A stretch of DNA of 64,000 nt from Chlorogloeopsis sp. ULAP01 (GCF_030381805.1 NZ_JAUDRH010000026.1:1-64000), one strand, 5' to 3'. Positions 17,760 to 26,435 are shown, numbered from the stretch's first letter. Notes: generated by a model from the sequence alone, not told the origin. Translations and numbers: made by a program.

Positions 17760-18173
17760 CTAAGCAAAAATATGCACAACTAATTCCCTTGTATGGCTAT
17801 GTTGACGATGTTCCCAGATGTAAATTCCCTGCCAAGTTCCCAAAACTAAATGTCCTCGATTAATTGGAATGCTTTCTGAAGTATGAGTTAGGGCTGTACG
17901 GATATGGGCTGGCATATCATCAGACCCCTCAGCAGCGTGAATATACTGTGCTGATTCTGGTACAAGTTTTGACATAAAATTTGCGAGATCCCTAAGTACG
18001 TCAGGATCGGCGTTTTCTTGAATGAGTAAACTTGCAGAAGTATGCCGTAAAAATAAAGTACAAAGCCCTGTTTCAACACCTGACTCAGAAACAATAGCTT
18101 CAATTTTGGGAGTAATATTGTACAAAGATTTACCTGATGTAGGAATTCTCAGTAGCTTTTGGTAATGAGCCAT
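17760..18173 (-). CDS. YjbQ family protein (UPF0047)
   Basis: A 137-residue protein of the YjbQ/UPF0047 family, for which a secondary thiamine-phosphate synthase activity has been described in E. coli. Family motifs: LCTLFLRHTSASLLIQENADP (starting about residue 37), SDDMPAHIRTALTHTS (about 83), GTWQGIYIWEHRQHSHTRELVVHIF at the C-terminus. The His and Asp residues in these blocks form the putative active site. Full length for the family. Start ATG at 18173. Confidence 0.92.
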   Translation of the reverse strand: MAHYQKLLRIPTSGKSLYNITPKIEAIVSESGVETGLCTLFLRHTSASLLIQENADPDVLRDLANFMSKLVPESAQYIHAAEGSDDMPAHIRTALTHTSESIPINRGHLVLGTWQGIYIWEHRQHSHTRELVVHIFA

Positions 18174-18639
18174 AGCATAATTTAACTTTAGTGTTAATAC
18201 TAAGTTTGAGGTGCAAGTACCAGCTTGTATTTTAATTAATTTTAAGGTTTCTCTTGGTTAGTTTGGTGTTAGTTTGGTTCTGACAAGAGAAATTTTTCTT
18301 TCGTTGCTTTCATCACTAACGGTTATTACGGAGATAGCAGTTTATAAATTATTGTAGTTTAGTGGTATTTGCGGTTGTTATGATGCTAGTAGATGGTTAA
18401 ACTTTGATTGTGAGTGGAATTACTCACTTTCGGTATCTACAGAGTCATCAGGGTCATCTGCCTTAGTTACTTATATTTTGGTAAAAATCTCCACTTGTTT
18501 AGAGTTGGAGATTTTTATTATTTATAATTTATTGCAATTTTTTTGAGAGGTAAAATCTTGAAAAGACGCTAGTAGCGAATGGTTAATAACTAATACTCAA
18601 AAGGTAATTAGCGATTAAATATAGTTGTTCATTCATAGA
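18174..18639. other. Intergenic region with a terminator
   Basis: About 465 bases between the YjbQ start and the glycosyltransferase stop, both on the minus strand. It holds the hairpin at 18483-18516; no coding frame stands out. Confidence 0.4.
18483..18516 (-). terminator. Rho-independent-type hairpin
   Basis: AAAAATCTCCA pairs with TGGAGATTTTT over a short loop. It lies about 125 bases downstream of the glycosyltransferase stop (18640) on the minus strand and is T-rich after the stem in both orientations. Confidence 0.65.
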
Positions 18640-19734
18640 TCATTTGAAATTGCCACATTCACCAAAATATTTAATGACTGCATGAGCGATCGCTTCGTTA
18701 CCATCCTTAGCAATATGTTTCGAGGAGGTTGGCGGCTGGGGTGGTTGGAGTAAAAAATCCCAAGAACCATCAAAAAACTCTGAAGGAGTGAGAATTTGAT
18801 GCTGATTGTAAGTAGAAATACCTTCTAATAGAAAAGCTGCTTCTGCAAACTCATCACGAGTTACAGAAACAATTGGTATATCTAGGCGAGTAGCTTCTGC
18901 AAAAGTACTGTAACCAGGTTTAGAAACAACTCGACTACAGATGGGCATAAAATCTACAGGACGGAATTTATGGTCGCTGATTTTAACTATATTAGGTAAA
19001 TCTGGGGCTGAGTGGTCGAAAGCAATAAATTGCCAGTCCGAAAATTTTTGCAGCCGCTCATAAGGAATTTGTTGCAAACCCAAGCCACCGAAAGTAAGTA
19101 ATATAGTTCTTTCAAGTGGTGCAGTAATACTCCACATTGCTCGTATTTCATCAGCACAATAACGAGGAGAACCACCTGTTAAACCCACATCTGTAACGTA
19201 CTCGAATGCTTCCATCGGTTCGTGAAAGGGAAGACGAAACAAATGATCGCACTTGCTGTAACAATCACTAATCCAATCTGCAACTTCGATAAAGCGATCA
19301 CCCCAACTTCGGTAAATAAAGTCAAAACCAAAGTTACTCATCATCCAGCAGGGAATGTCGGCAGCTTTACCCATTTCGGCAGCAAGGAAGGGAATATCTG
19401 CCAAGATCAGATGAACGCGGTTTTGGCGAATAAAGTTGACTTCTGAGGCAATGATAGAACGCTGATTTTTCTTAATCTCTAATAATTTTTCCAATGTCGC
19501 CTCTTTGTCCATTGTCAAGCTATCTGCTTGTACAACACCCAAATCAAATGCACGGGGACGATGGATAAAATCGCCTTCAATATAGCACTCTAGCAACCAC
19601 CGTGGAGCAGTGGTCACCAAAATGAGCAGAACTTCTGGACACAGCTTTTGAATAGTTGCTGCAACAGCCGCAACACGAGTAGCATGACCAAAACCATGAT
19701 TGGTGATTGCTATATATAAAATTGGACGTTCCAT
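18640..19734 (-). CDS. MurG/GT28-like glycosyltransferase
   Basis: A protein of about 364 residues with the GT-B glycosyltransferase pattern. The N-terminus is MERPILYIAITNHGFGHATR, with the glycine-rich loop of GT28/MurG-like enzymes. The C-terminal domain has ILLTFGGLG (about residue 235), the FMPICSRVVSKPGYSTFAEA acceptor/donor loop (about 285) and PIVSVTRDEFAEAAFL. The same fold occurs as the N-terminal domain of plant L-arabinokinases. The sugar and acceptor are unknown. I start at the ATG 19734, where homology-like sequence begins; an open frame extends to 19824 but looks like leader sequence. Confidence 0.82.
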   Translation of the reverse strand: MERPILYIAITNHGFGHATRVAAVAATIQKLCPEVLLILVTTAPRWLLECYIEGDFIHRPRAFDLGVVQADSLTMDKEATLEKLLEIKKNQRSIIASEVNFIRQNRVHLILADIPFLAAEMGKAADIPCWMMSNFGFDFIYRSWGDRFIEVADWISDCYSKCDHLFRLPFHEPMEAFEYVTDVGLTGGSPRYCADEIRAMWSITAPLERTILLTFGGLGLQQIPYERLQKFSDWQFIAFDHSAPDLPNIVKISDHKFRPVDFMPICSRVVSKPGYSTFAEATRLDIPIVSVTRDEFAEAAFLLEGISTYNQHQILTPSEFFDGSWDFLLQPPQPPTSSKHIAKDGNEAIAHAVIKYFGECGNFK

Positions 19735-19862
19735 AGTAAATTTGAAATTTTTGAGTACAAGGGAAGTTGGTAGGGGTGGGTTTAGAAGATAAATTGTCGA
19801 TAGCAAATGAAAGATAATCAACAAAACCCGCCCGTACAGTAGATAGTAGTAAAAAATTAGCC

Positions 19863-19900
19863 ATTGCTATTAACCATTAACCATTAACCACTAACCATTC
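19863..19900. repeat. Heptanucleotide tandem repeat (TTAACCA type)
   Basis: ATTAACCATTAACCATTAACCACTAACCATT: four to five 7-base units, between the glycosyltransferase and the aminotransferase. The 3' end of the repeat runs into the aminotransferase stop codon region (19877), so the last residues of that protein (WLVVNG) are encoded by the repeat. Confidence 0.7.
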
Positions 19901-21070
19901 CCTAATTCCCTCAACCAGTTTGTCGATTTCCGACTCCAGTGTAAAGTAGTGAACGCAGGCACGCACGCAATTCGGATTGGCAATTATCCGAATAAATAGT
20001 CCTTGTGATTCCAAAAAATTCACCAATTGAGGATGAGACTGGTGAGTATTCTGAGCAAGTTGAAATGAGACTAAACCACTTTCGGGAGCTGAGGTTAGTA
20101 AAAGATGAATATTGGGTAGTGTCCTCAATTGCTGCCACAGGTACTCACTATTACGACAAATTTGCTGATATCTTTCCTCTGCCGTTCCCCATTGCCGATG
20201 AATGGCGATCGCTTCTCTCAATCCAGCGTAAAGAGGATAATCTGATGTTGCAACTTCATAACATTGTCCATCAGGTTGCCAATCCATAGGCATTCCTTGA
20301 CTATCAGTAATCACACTACGCCAACCAACAAAAGTAGGCTTCAAGCTTGCCCTAATTTCTGGATGCACATACAAACCTCCTATCCCCGCAGGGCCACATA
20401 ACCATTTATGCCCCGTGAAGGCATAAAAATCTACCCCTAATGCAGTTAAATCCAAAGACAATAAACCAACTGATTGCGCTGCGTCTATCAGCAGTAGAGA
20501 ATTATTTTCCCTGCATTTTCTTGCAATTTTGTCAAGAGGCAGAATTTGACCTGTATTCCAGAGAATATGACTCAAAATTACTAAACGGGTATTAGGACGA
20601 AGGTGCTGGGCTACTATCGCCACAGGATCGCCTTCGTTCAAGGTAGACATTAAGGGGCAGGTCGTAACTTCGATAGCATATCTACGTGAAATTTCTTGGG
20701 CAATTGCCACAACGCTGTGATGTTCACAGTCAGATAAAAGCAAGTGGTCGCCAGCTTGCCAGTCGATACCCCACATTGTAATATTACAACCAACAGTTAC
20801 ATTCTCCGTAATGCTGATTGTCTGTGGTTGTACATTTAATTCGGATGCGATCGCAGCTCTTGTGGCTTTTACTTCCTGTCCAATCCATTTACCGATTGCA
20901 TTGCCAAAAGGGCCGATTTCTTGAATATATGCTTGAGCTTGAGTGATGGCATTCATAGACGCTTTAGCCATAGGGCCTTGACCACCGTAGTTGAAATAAG
21001 TTTTATTTGCTAAAGCTGGAAATTTTTGCCGATGGAGATGCAGCTTGGTTTCTATTACAGAAATGGTCAT
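19877..21070 (-). CDS. Class V aminotransferase-fold enzyme, probably a cysteine/cystine C-S lyase
   Basis: A 397-residue PLP enzyme of the class V (NifS/SufS-like) fold. The PLP lysine is in FTGHKWLCGPAG (about residue 219), the aspartate in LLLIDAAQSVGLL (about 193), and EHHSVV (about 120) supplies the ring-stacking His. Start of fold: FPALANKTYFNYGGQGPM. The Cys loop of cysteine desulfurases is not evident, and the C-terminal RACVHYFTLESEIDKLVEGI resembles the cyanobacterial L-cysteine/cystine lyase (C-DES) and related isopenicillin epimerase-like enzymes. I infer sulfur mobilisation but the exact reaction is uncertain. Start ATG at 21070. Confidence 0.85.
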   Translation of the reverse strand: MTISVIETKLHLHRQKFPALANKTYFNYGGQGPMAKASMNAITQAQAYIQEIGPFGNAIGKWIGQEVKATRAAIASELNVQPQTISITENVTVGCNITMWGIDWQAGDHLLLSDCEHHSVVAIAQEISRRYAIEVTTCPLMSTLNEGDPVAIVAQHLRPNTRLVILSHILWNTGQILPLDKIARKCRENNSLLLIDAAQSVGLLSLDLTALGVDFYAFTGHKWLCGPAGIGGLYVHPEIRASLKPTFVGWRSVITDSQGMPMDWQPDGQCYEVATSDYPLYAGLREAIAIHRQWGTAEERYQQICRNSEYLWQQLRTLPNIHLLLTSAPESGLVSFQLAQNTHQSHPQLVNFLESQGLFIRIIANPNCVRACVHYFTLESEIDKLVEGIREWLVVNG

Positions 21071-21358
21071 ACAGCAATCCTAAATTAGGTTGTGAAGTGA
21101 ACAAGAATCGTACACAGTTGCCTTTGCAAATCAATAAATTTGTTGAGGAAAGCAATGATTTTCATTTTAAAAGTAAGCGATCGCGCATTTACAAACTCAA
21201 TTTAACTGCACCCATAACCTAGCGATTGAAAGGCATATAGGTGACGCCCTTTTGGCTCAAAAGTCGAGTATTATTGCTAACTAACAACATCGCTGTAGTT
21301 AGTTGTGGAAATTTCGCAGCAATTGATCTGGAAGTTAGGTCAGACTTGATATAAGTGA

Positions 21359-22945
21359 TTAGACAAAATTGTCTGCAATAATCCGCTCGATGCACCGTTC
21401 TGCAAGGGCAGCGATAGTAAGAGAAGGGTTAACGCATCCGGCGTAGCCTGGAATCATTGCACCATCTACAACATATAAACCTTTGTAGCCTATAACTCTA
21501 CCGTAAAGGTCACAGGCTCTTCCAAGTACGGCACCACCGAGTGGATGCAATGTTATCTCATCTAAGACACGAGCAGTTGTAGGCTGATATGTACTGTTTG
21601 TATTAGCTTGGTTAAGTGTTTGGTATGTTCTCAAGGCTGCTTGACGTAGCTGAACTATCTCTGGATCGTATATGGGCCAGTTTAGTCGCACGCTATTCGT
21701 AAAGGAGTCAAACTGGAAGCTCCCCTTTGCTGAACCAATGGTAAATCCTAATGAATAAAGATAATCTTGCCGTGTTTCATTCCATTGTGGATATGGCTGA
21801 AGGGCTGTTGGTGCAAGTGGATTAGCATGATCTTCAATAACAGCACTTAACGGCCCGCCTTGACTAGGGTTAGTGGGCGGTAGACCGACTCTAAGACCAA
21901 GAGTATCACCATTACCACCCCAAAATTTTCCCACAGCATCATTTAGCTTGGGCAGCGTTCCTTTAGCTTTTGCCTTAACTAGAAGCTTTGATGTTCCGAT
22001 TGAACCAGCCGCTAAAAAAACGTACCTACTCGTAAACGTGTGCTTTTGTATAACCTTCCCACCTTCATCGATTTGGTTACAAAAAACTGCATAGCGATGT
22101 TCTGGCAGTTCGTAGATATCTGTGACTATGTGTAATGGCAAGATTTGAACAAATCCGCTCTGTTCTGCCTGTAGTAGATAGTTGCGATCCAAGCTATTCT
22201 TGCAGCCGCTATTATTTCCATACAAAAACTCACCAGCGATCGCAGAAGGAACGCGCTCTCCAGAGATTTCTTGGCGAACTATATCCCAGTCTAGATTCAT
22301 GTCCAATAGCTTGCCAGGCAATCCTGCATTTGCCGCCTGCTCTAGGGTGACGCGTGTCAGGCGGTAGTAGTCTGACGCTAATATATCTGCTGGAATGGGG
22401 CTAGGTTTTAGTACGGAGCGAACTCTAGGATAATATACCTCGGCCATTTCATCATAAGAGATTGCTTCTTGGAAGACTCGATCAAAATTAGCGCGTGTTG
22501 GTTCGTAGGTAGCTGCGGAGTAAACAAGAGAACCGCCACCCACACCCGCACCTGCTAACACACCGATGCCGTTTTCCCCTAAAACCTCCAACACACCAGT
22601 ACAATCATCAATGGCATTAGGTTTAAAAATACCGAGAACAGGAGCCGAAGAAGAATTTAGCCACAAAGAGCGGCTATCTGGAGTACGCACGCTAGAAAAG
22701 GTGTTCTGTTCTTCAGTCAATGTCCAACGACGACCACGTTCCAATACAATAGTTTGTACTCCAGCTTGTGCTAACCGCAGCGCAGCAACCGCACCACCAA
22801 AGCCACTGCCAATCACGATCGCATCTATAGGTTCACTCTGATTTGCCCAGGAACGCAGGATATCGGTACTAGTAACTGCATAACTTCCAACAGCAAAAGC
22901 ACTAGCTTTGAGGAAACGCCGTCGGTAGATGCGGAGATTATTCAT
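21359..22945 (-). CDS. GMC-type FAD oxidoreductase with Tat signal
   Basis: A 528-residue flavoprotein. The N-terminus has a twin-arginine signal (YRRRFLKASAFAVGSYAV), so it is probably folded and exported with FAD bound. The FAD-binding VIGSGFGGAVAALRLAQAG is at about residue 44, with LERG closing the Rossmann unit. GVGGGSLVYSAATYEP (about 134), and the C-terminal HPLGGAVLGRACD and YAGCVNPSLTIAALAER (about 500) match the cholesterol-oxidase-like GMC branch. The substrate is an alcohol or sterol-like compound by family; not known here. Monocistronic, with no obvious partner cytochrome. Confidence 0.88.
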   Translation of the reverse strand: MNNLRIYRRRFLKASAFAVGSYAVTSTDILRSWANQSEPIDAIVIGSGFGGAVAALRLAQAGVQTIVLERGRRWTLTEEQNTFSSVRTPDSRSLWLNSSSAPVLGIFKPNAIDDCTGVLEVLGENGIGVLAGAGVGGGSLVYSAATYEPTRANFDRVFQEAISYDEMAEVYYPRVRSVLKPSPIPADILASDYYRLTRVTLEQAANAGLPGKLLDMNLDWDIVRQEISGERVPSAIAGEFLYGNNSGCKNSLDRNYLLQAEQSGFVQILPLHIVTDIYELPEHRYAVFCNQIDEGGKVIQKHTFTSRYVFLAAGSIGTSKLLVKAKAKGTLPKLNDAVGKFWGGNGDTLGLRVGLPPTNPSQGGPLSAVIEDHANPLAPTALQPYPQWNETRQDYLYSLGFTIGSAKGSFQFDSFTNSVRLNWPIYDPEIVQLRQAALRTYQTLNQANTNSTYQPTTARVLDEITLHPLGGAVLGRACDLYGRVIGYKGLYVVDGAMIPGYAGCVNPSLTIAALAERCIERIIADNFV

Positions 22946-23195
22946 AAGCGTTTCTTTTAATATTTAGTAGCAATTAGACATTAGATATAGCACGGAAGTC
23001 TAGGAGACAGTAATTCATATGCAACTGCTTCTTTTTCAGCCTAAATAGCTTTTATTTTTGGTAAAAAACAATTATATAGAAATCATTTACTGACAGTGTT
23101 GTGAGGCGCGATCGCACTCTGGTTATATGCGCTCTATAAAAGATCCCCGACTTTTCTAAAAAGTTGGGGATCTGGAGATATATGTTTTTGTTTAT
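22946..23195. other. Intergenic region with terminator
   Basis: 250 bases between the GMC start and the GNAT stop. Contains the hairpin 23141-23172 and the promoter region of the GMC gene. Confidence 0.4.
23141..23172 (-). terminator. Intrinsic terminator of the GNAT gene
   Basis: AGATCCCCGACTTTT pairs with AAAGTTGGGGATCT; read on the minus strand the hairpin is followed by TTTTATAG. It lies 24 bases after the GNAT stop. Confidence 0.8.
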
Positions 23196-23705
23196 TTAGT
23201 GTCTGTATATATGAATCTCGTAGTATAAAAGTGGTCGTTCGTTGATGATCGCCCGTCGAGTCTGAGACATACCTATAGCCTCAAGTACTCTTATCGAAGC
23301 TTCGTTCGGTTCATCAACATCTGCAATCACACGTTCCAAATCAAGCACGTCAAAGGCATAATTAAGTACAGTCCGTGCAGCTTCTTTTGCATAACCACGT
23401 CCCCAAAGTGAGGGACAAGTGCCAAATATGAGACTCGGTGCTTCCTGCAATGAATGAAGCAAACCTGCGAATCCTGCAATCAAATCATTTTGATTTTCAA
23501 AAAATAGCCAAATCCCATAACCGTAATTTGTAAAATTCTCTGTACTTGTCTCAATAAAAGATTGCGCTTGTTCACAAGAAATTTGGCGATCATCGAATAG
23601 GAATCGCCTGACATTAGCATCAATCCATAGCTTATGTAGGGAGTTCAAATCCTCGTTTTGGCATGGGCGTAGGCTCAGTCGTTCAGTGTGAAGTAAGTAC
23701 GTCAT
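23196..23705 (-). CDS. GNAT family N-acetyltransferase (RimJ/RimL-like)
   Basis: A protein of about 169 residues with the acetyl-CoA-dependent GNAT fold. N-terminal TERLSLRPCQNEDLNSLHKL is typical of RimJ/RimL-type acetyltransferases. The acetyl-CoA-binding loop is SLWGRGYAKEAARTVLNYAF (about residue 108; Q/R-x-x-G-x-G/A pattern), and the C-terminal NEASIRVLEAIGM (about 143) is the usual last helix. The target could be a protein N-terminus or a small molecule. ATGs at 23711 and 23705 are both possible; I take the second. Confidence 0.88.
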   Translation of the reverse strand: MTYLLHTERLSLRPCQNEDLNSLHKLWIDANVRRFLFDDRQISCEQAQSFIETSTENFTNYGYGIWLFFENQNDLIAGFAGLLHSLQEAPSLIFGTCPSLWGRGYAKEAARTVLNYAFDVLDLERVIADVDEPNEASIRVLEAIGMSQTRRAIINERPLLYYEIHIYRH

Positions 23706-23823
23706 TATCATTCAGTTCAGCAATAGCGGCTTTTGTCTATCTACTGCACTGTTATATTAACTTGCTAACATCGCGATCGCCCTTTACCTCAGTAAAAATC
23801 ACATTGATGTTATGATCGAAAAC

Positions 23824-23958
23824 GTTCGGTTCTGGTGGGGAGCAGCCACCAGAGGTAACGGGGAAAGTACGGTGCAAATCCGACGCTGTCCCGCAACTGT
23901 AATCAAATCAAAAGTCCCATAACTTTTGCCTTTGTAAGTCAGGATGCCCGCCGAAGTT
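23824..23958 (+). promoter_or_regulatory. Cobalamin (adenosylcobalamin) riboswitch
   Basis: A complete cobalamin riboswitch. The stem GGTTCTGGTGG...CCACCAGA is followed by the B12-box core GGTAACGGGGAAAGTACGG-TGCAAATCCGACGCTGTCCCGCAACTGTAA (about 23854-23913) and the closing AAGTCAGGATGCCCGCC (about 23936-23952). It lies 35 bases before the start of the DUF1636 gene, whose GAGG ribosome site (23983-23986) is close enough to be sequestered. High cobalamin should therefore repress the gene. Confidence 0.95.
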
Positions 23959-23992
23959 AATCAATGATTTCCATGTATCTGCGAGGATTCAG

Positions 23993-24412
23993 ATGACAGC
24001 CACAACAAATATGTCCACAACCAAGGGTACTAATATCCCTTCTCATACTTTATTTGTTTGTAAAACTTGTGCTACCACATGGCAAGATGGCAAGCGAATT
24101 GGTGAAAGTGGAGGTCAAAAGCTACTACAACAGCTTCAAAACTTATCACAAGACTGGCATCTGAAAAATGATTTTCCAATTCAGGAAGTTGAATGCATGA
24201 GCGCTTGCAATCATTCTTGCGTTGTCGCTTTTGCTGGAACTGGTAAATTAACTTATTTGTTTGGAGATTTACCAATCGATAACAGCGCATCCGCTATCTT
24301 GGAATGTGCTAGCCAATATTATGCTAAACCTGATGGTTTACTACCTTGGTCAGAACGTCCTGAACCCCTTAAAAAAGGTATTTTGGCTAAGATTCCACCC
24401 TTACCCTCATAA
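23993..24412 (+). CDS. DUF1636 family metal-binding (ferredoxin-like) protein under B12 control
   Basis: A 139-residue protein of the DUF1636 family. The cysteines are arranged as FVCKTCATTW (C-x2-C, about residue 24) and VECMSACNHSCVVAF (C-x3-C-x3-C, about residue 68), a thioredoxin-like [2Fe-2S] ferredoxin pattern or a metal-chelating site. The C-terminus is proline-rich (SERPEPLKKGILAKIPPLP). Members of this family are repeatedly found under cobalamin riboswitches or beside cobalt-transport genes, and this one has its own riboswitch directly upstream. I infer a role in cobalt or cobalamin supply. No other B12 gene is in the window. Confidence 0.9.
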   Translation: MTATTNMSTTKGTNIPSHTLFVCKTCATTWQDGKRIGESGGQKLLQQLQNLSQDWHLKNDFPIQEVECMSACNHSCVVAFAGTGKLTYLFGDLPIDNSASAILECASQYYAKPDGLLPWSERPEPLKKGILAKIPPLPS

Positions 24413-24428
24413 ATATTTGTTAGAGTTG

Positions 24429-25106
24429 TTAATTAGCAATTTCTTGTACCAGCAGTAATCTTCCTTCTTTGTATGCCTGACGCAAGGCGATCGCCTCTGC
24501 CACAATTTTTTGAGCGCTAGTTCCCTCTGTATCCATCATTTTTTGCAGAGTAATTCCAGTTCGTTCATTTTCTTCGTGAATGGGTGGAATTTGACAATAC
24601 CTACCACCATTTTTTGTCCGTCTCCAGATACTGGGCTTTTCCGGTTTTATTTCCCTGGGTTGACGTTGCTTTCTGACTAGCTCTCGTACTGCTTTTTGAG
24701 AAACTTCTGCCAAATCTAATAGCTGATCGATAACTGGCTGATATTTCTTGCTGTTTTCTGCTAGCTGATATATGGTTCTCGGTTCAATTTGCGCTAAATC
24801 TTGAGGTGAGAACTTTTGAAAGGCTGCTGCTATCTTTAAATATTTCTTCTCCTCATCCACGAAGCCATGTTCAGAAAGCAACTTTCTGTATTCCCGTTTA
24901 GAGTGCGTCTTTTTGAATTCAGCTAGAAAGAAGGCGTGTCGTAGAATAGTTGCGGTGGCATGAAAGAGCGCCCCAAAAGAAGAATTTAGATCATTTGAAA
25001 GCGTTGCTATCTCAGCCTGCTCTTTCTCGTACTGTTTAAAGGAGGATCTGGTAATTGTTTTAGAATCAACTTGGGCTGCTATTACACTGTGCATTTGTGT
25101 CGTCAT
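24429..25106 (-). CDS. Hypothetical protein, helical, DNA-binding-like
   Basis: A 225-residue, charged, largely helical protein that I cannot assign. The middle (LSEHGFVDEEKKYLKIAAAFQKFSPQDLAQIEPRTIYQLAENSKKYQPVIDQLLDLAEVSQKAVRELVRKQ) has the feel of helix-turn-helix/ParB-KorB-like segments: three short helices with A-x-x-F and a later basic helix. A conserved-looking block SIWRRTKNGGRYCQIPPIHE follows at about residue 158. No membrane or signal segment. It converges on the DUF1636 gene with a 16-base gap. It may be a regulator or an accessory DNA-metabolism protein; this is guesswork. Confidence 0.6.
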   Translation of the reverse strand: MTTQMHSVIAAQVDSKTITRSSFKQYEKEQAEIATLSNDLNSSFGALFHATATILRHAFFLAEFKKTHSKREYRKLLSEHGFVDEEKKYLKIAAAFQKFSPQDLAQIEPRTIYQLAENSKKYQPVIDQLLDLAEVSQKAVRELVRKQRQPREIKPEKPSIWRRTKNGGRYCQIPPIHEENERTGITLQKMMDTEGTSAQKIVAEAIALRQAYKEGRLLLVQEIAN

Positions 25107-25224
25107 AAAGCGATCGCACTCTTTATAGTGTTGGCAAAATTTAGCTTTACTAGAACAATTGTACTACTACAGTAGCAAGAAGAATCCCCAAACATACTAA
25201 AATTTTTGAGAAAAATGATGAAAG

Positions 25225-25334
25225 ATTTATACAAGTAGGGCAGGTGACAGGGGACTAGGGATTAGGGACTAGGAAAGATGAGGAAGATGGGGAGAAACCG
25301 CTCCCCACACTCCCCAATCCCCGATACCCGCTCC
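25225..25334. repeat. Low-complexity G/C-rich degenerate repeat
   Basis: Runs of GGGACTAGGGATTAGGGACTAGG and the reverse-type CCCCACACTCCCCAATCCCCGATACCC, which can pair with each other as a large imperfect hairpin. Intergenic, just downstream of the HxlR gene. Confidence 0.55.
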
Positions 25335-25679
25335 CTAATCACCTTTAGGAATCATTGTGTCAGGAATATGCTCTAACCCCCATTCAATCATTGCCATTAG
25401 CACGGGGCGAAGGCTTTGTCCTCGTTCTGTAAGTTGGTAGTTCATTCGCCGAGAATGATTGCCATATGGCTGTTTTACTAATAAACCTAGATCTTCTAGA
25501 GACTTGAGTCGATTTGCCAAGATATTAGTCGAAATTCCTTCCGGGGACTCTAAAAACTCTTCAAATCGTTGTTTGCCAAAAAACATCATGTCCCTTATCA
25601 CCAAAAGCGTCCAACGATCGCCAATTAGATCTAGCATGGATGCGATCGGACAGTAGGAGCGTTTTGATTGTGCCATCAA
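25335..25679 (-). CDS. HxlR-type transcriptional regulator
   Basis: A 114-residue winged-helix regulator of the HxlR family. Landmarks: CPIASMLDLIGDRWTLLVIRDM from residue 10, with the conserved N-terminal Cys that senses oxidants or aldehydes in several members; FGKQRFEEFLESPEGISTNILANRLKSLEDLGLL, the recognition region; YQLTERGQSLRPVLMAMIEWG, the dimerisation helix. It is divergent from a cupin gene with 91 bases between the starts, and candidate operator repeats lie in that gap. Probably it controls the cupin gene and itself. Confidence 0.93.
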   Translation of the reverse strand: MMAQSKRSYCPIASMLDLIGDRWTLLVIRDMMFFGKQRFEEFLESPEGISTNILANRLKSLEDLGLLVKQPYGNHSRRMNYQLTERGQSLRPVLMAMIEWGLEHIPDTMIPKGD

Positions 25680-25700
25680 TATAAAATCTGAATTTTAAAA

Positions 25701-25749
25701 TTACTTGCATTTTACAAGTTAACTTTGCTAAAGTAACTTTTAACTTGCA
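25701..25749. promoter_or_regulatory. Candidate HxlR operator repeats
   Basis: TTACTTGcattttaCAAGTTAA is an inverted repeat (25701-25722), and the half-site ACTTGCA recurs at 25743-25749. They fill the gap between the divergent regulator and cupin genes, as expected for an autoregulated HxlR switch. Confidence 0.55.
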
Positions 25750-25770
25750 ATTTAAAACCTAAGGATAACC

Positions 25771-26247
25771 ATGATGCAACCGATACCAATAGCCAAAACT
25801 GGGCAGAACTTTGCTGTTGTAGATCTAGGAAAATTTTCTGATTTGCATCAGTATATTTTTGAGGCTGAGGAACACTCGATTAAGCTGGAAGGCAAAGTCT
25901 TTTTAAAACAATTGCTTAACCTAACTAGTGCAGAGATTTCCCTTAACACTTTACAGCCTCTGAAGTCCATACCGTTCTATCACAAGCACCGATTAAACGA
26001 GGAAATTTATATTTTCATTCATGGTCGAGGAGAGTTTCAAGTCGACGATCGCGTATTTTCAGTCTGTGAGGGAACTGTAGTGCGCGTGGATTCTGAAGGG
26101 GAGCGCTGCTTGCGCAATACCTCAGATGGGGAACAGCTGAACTGGATAGTGATTCAATCACGAGCAGGTTCTTATCGCGATCGCACAATTGAAGATGGCT
26201 ACGGCGTTCAAAAACGGGTTAGTTGGGTTGGCAAGCAACGGATTTGA
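25771..26247 (+). CDS. Cupin-domain protein
   Basis: A 158-residue single-domain cupin. The metal-binding motif 1 is FYHKHRLNEEIYIFIHGRGEF (His-x-His, Glu, about residues 69-90) and motif 2 region follows as EGTVVRVDSEGERCLRNTSD. The protein is adjacent to and divergent from an HxlR regulator. Cupins in such pairs are often stress- or quinone-responsive oxidoreductases or binding proteins; the ligand is unknown. Two adjacent ATGs (25771 and 25774) are possible starts, with AAGGATAACC upstream as ribosome site. Confidence 0.88.
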   Translation: MMQPIPIAKTGQNFAVVDLGKFSDLHQYIFEAEEHSIKLEGKVFLKQLLNLTSAEISLNTLQPLKSIPFYHKHRLNEEIYIFIHGRGEFQVDDRVFSVCEGTVVRVDSEGERCLRNTSDGEQLNWIVIQSRAGSYRDRTIEDGYGVQKRVSWVGKQRI

Positions 26248-26321
26248 ACTAGATTATGTTCGCTTGTGTACCTTGTAAAAAATTTCAGAGGATATACTCA
26301 TTTTTAGCTGTGTCATACTGA

Positions 26322-26427
26322 TAGGGTGCGTTAAAGTAATGCGAACACACCAAAATTATTGGTGCGTCACGGCTGATTCGATATCTTTCAAACTCTCAAA
26401 TTTTTACATAGCCGTAATACACCCTAC
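26322..26427. mobile_element. MITE-like inverted repeat, copy 1
   Basis: Core 26361-26427: GGTGCGTCACGGCT at one end and AGCCGTAATACACCCTAC at the other, around CAAACTCTCAAATTTTTACAT. The reverse complement matches copies 2 and 3 (39675-39737, 43596-43658) along its whole length. A further GGGTGCGTTA at 26324 may be an outer or second end. No ORF inside, so a non-autonomous element. Confidence 0.7.
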
Positions 26428-26435
26428 CTAATTTA

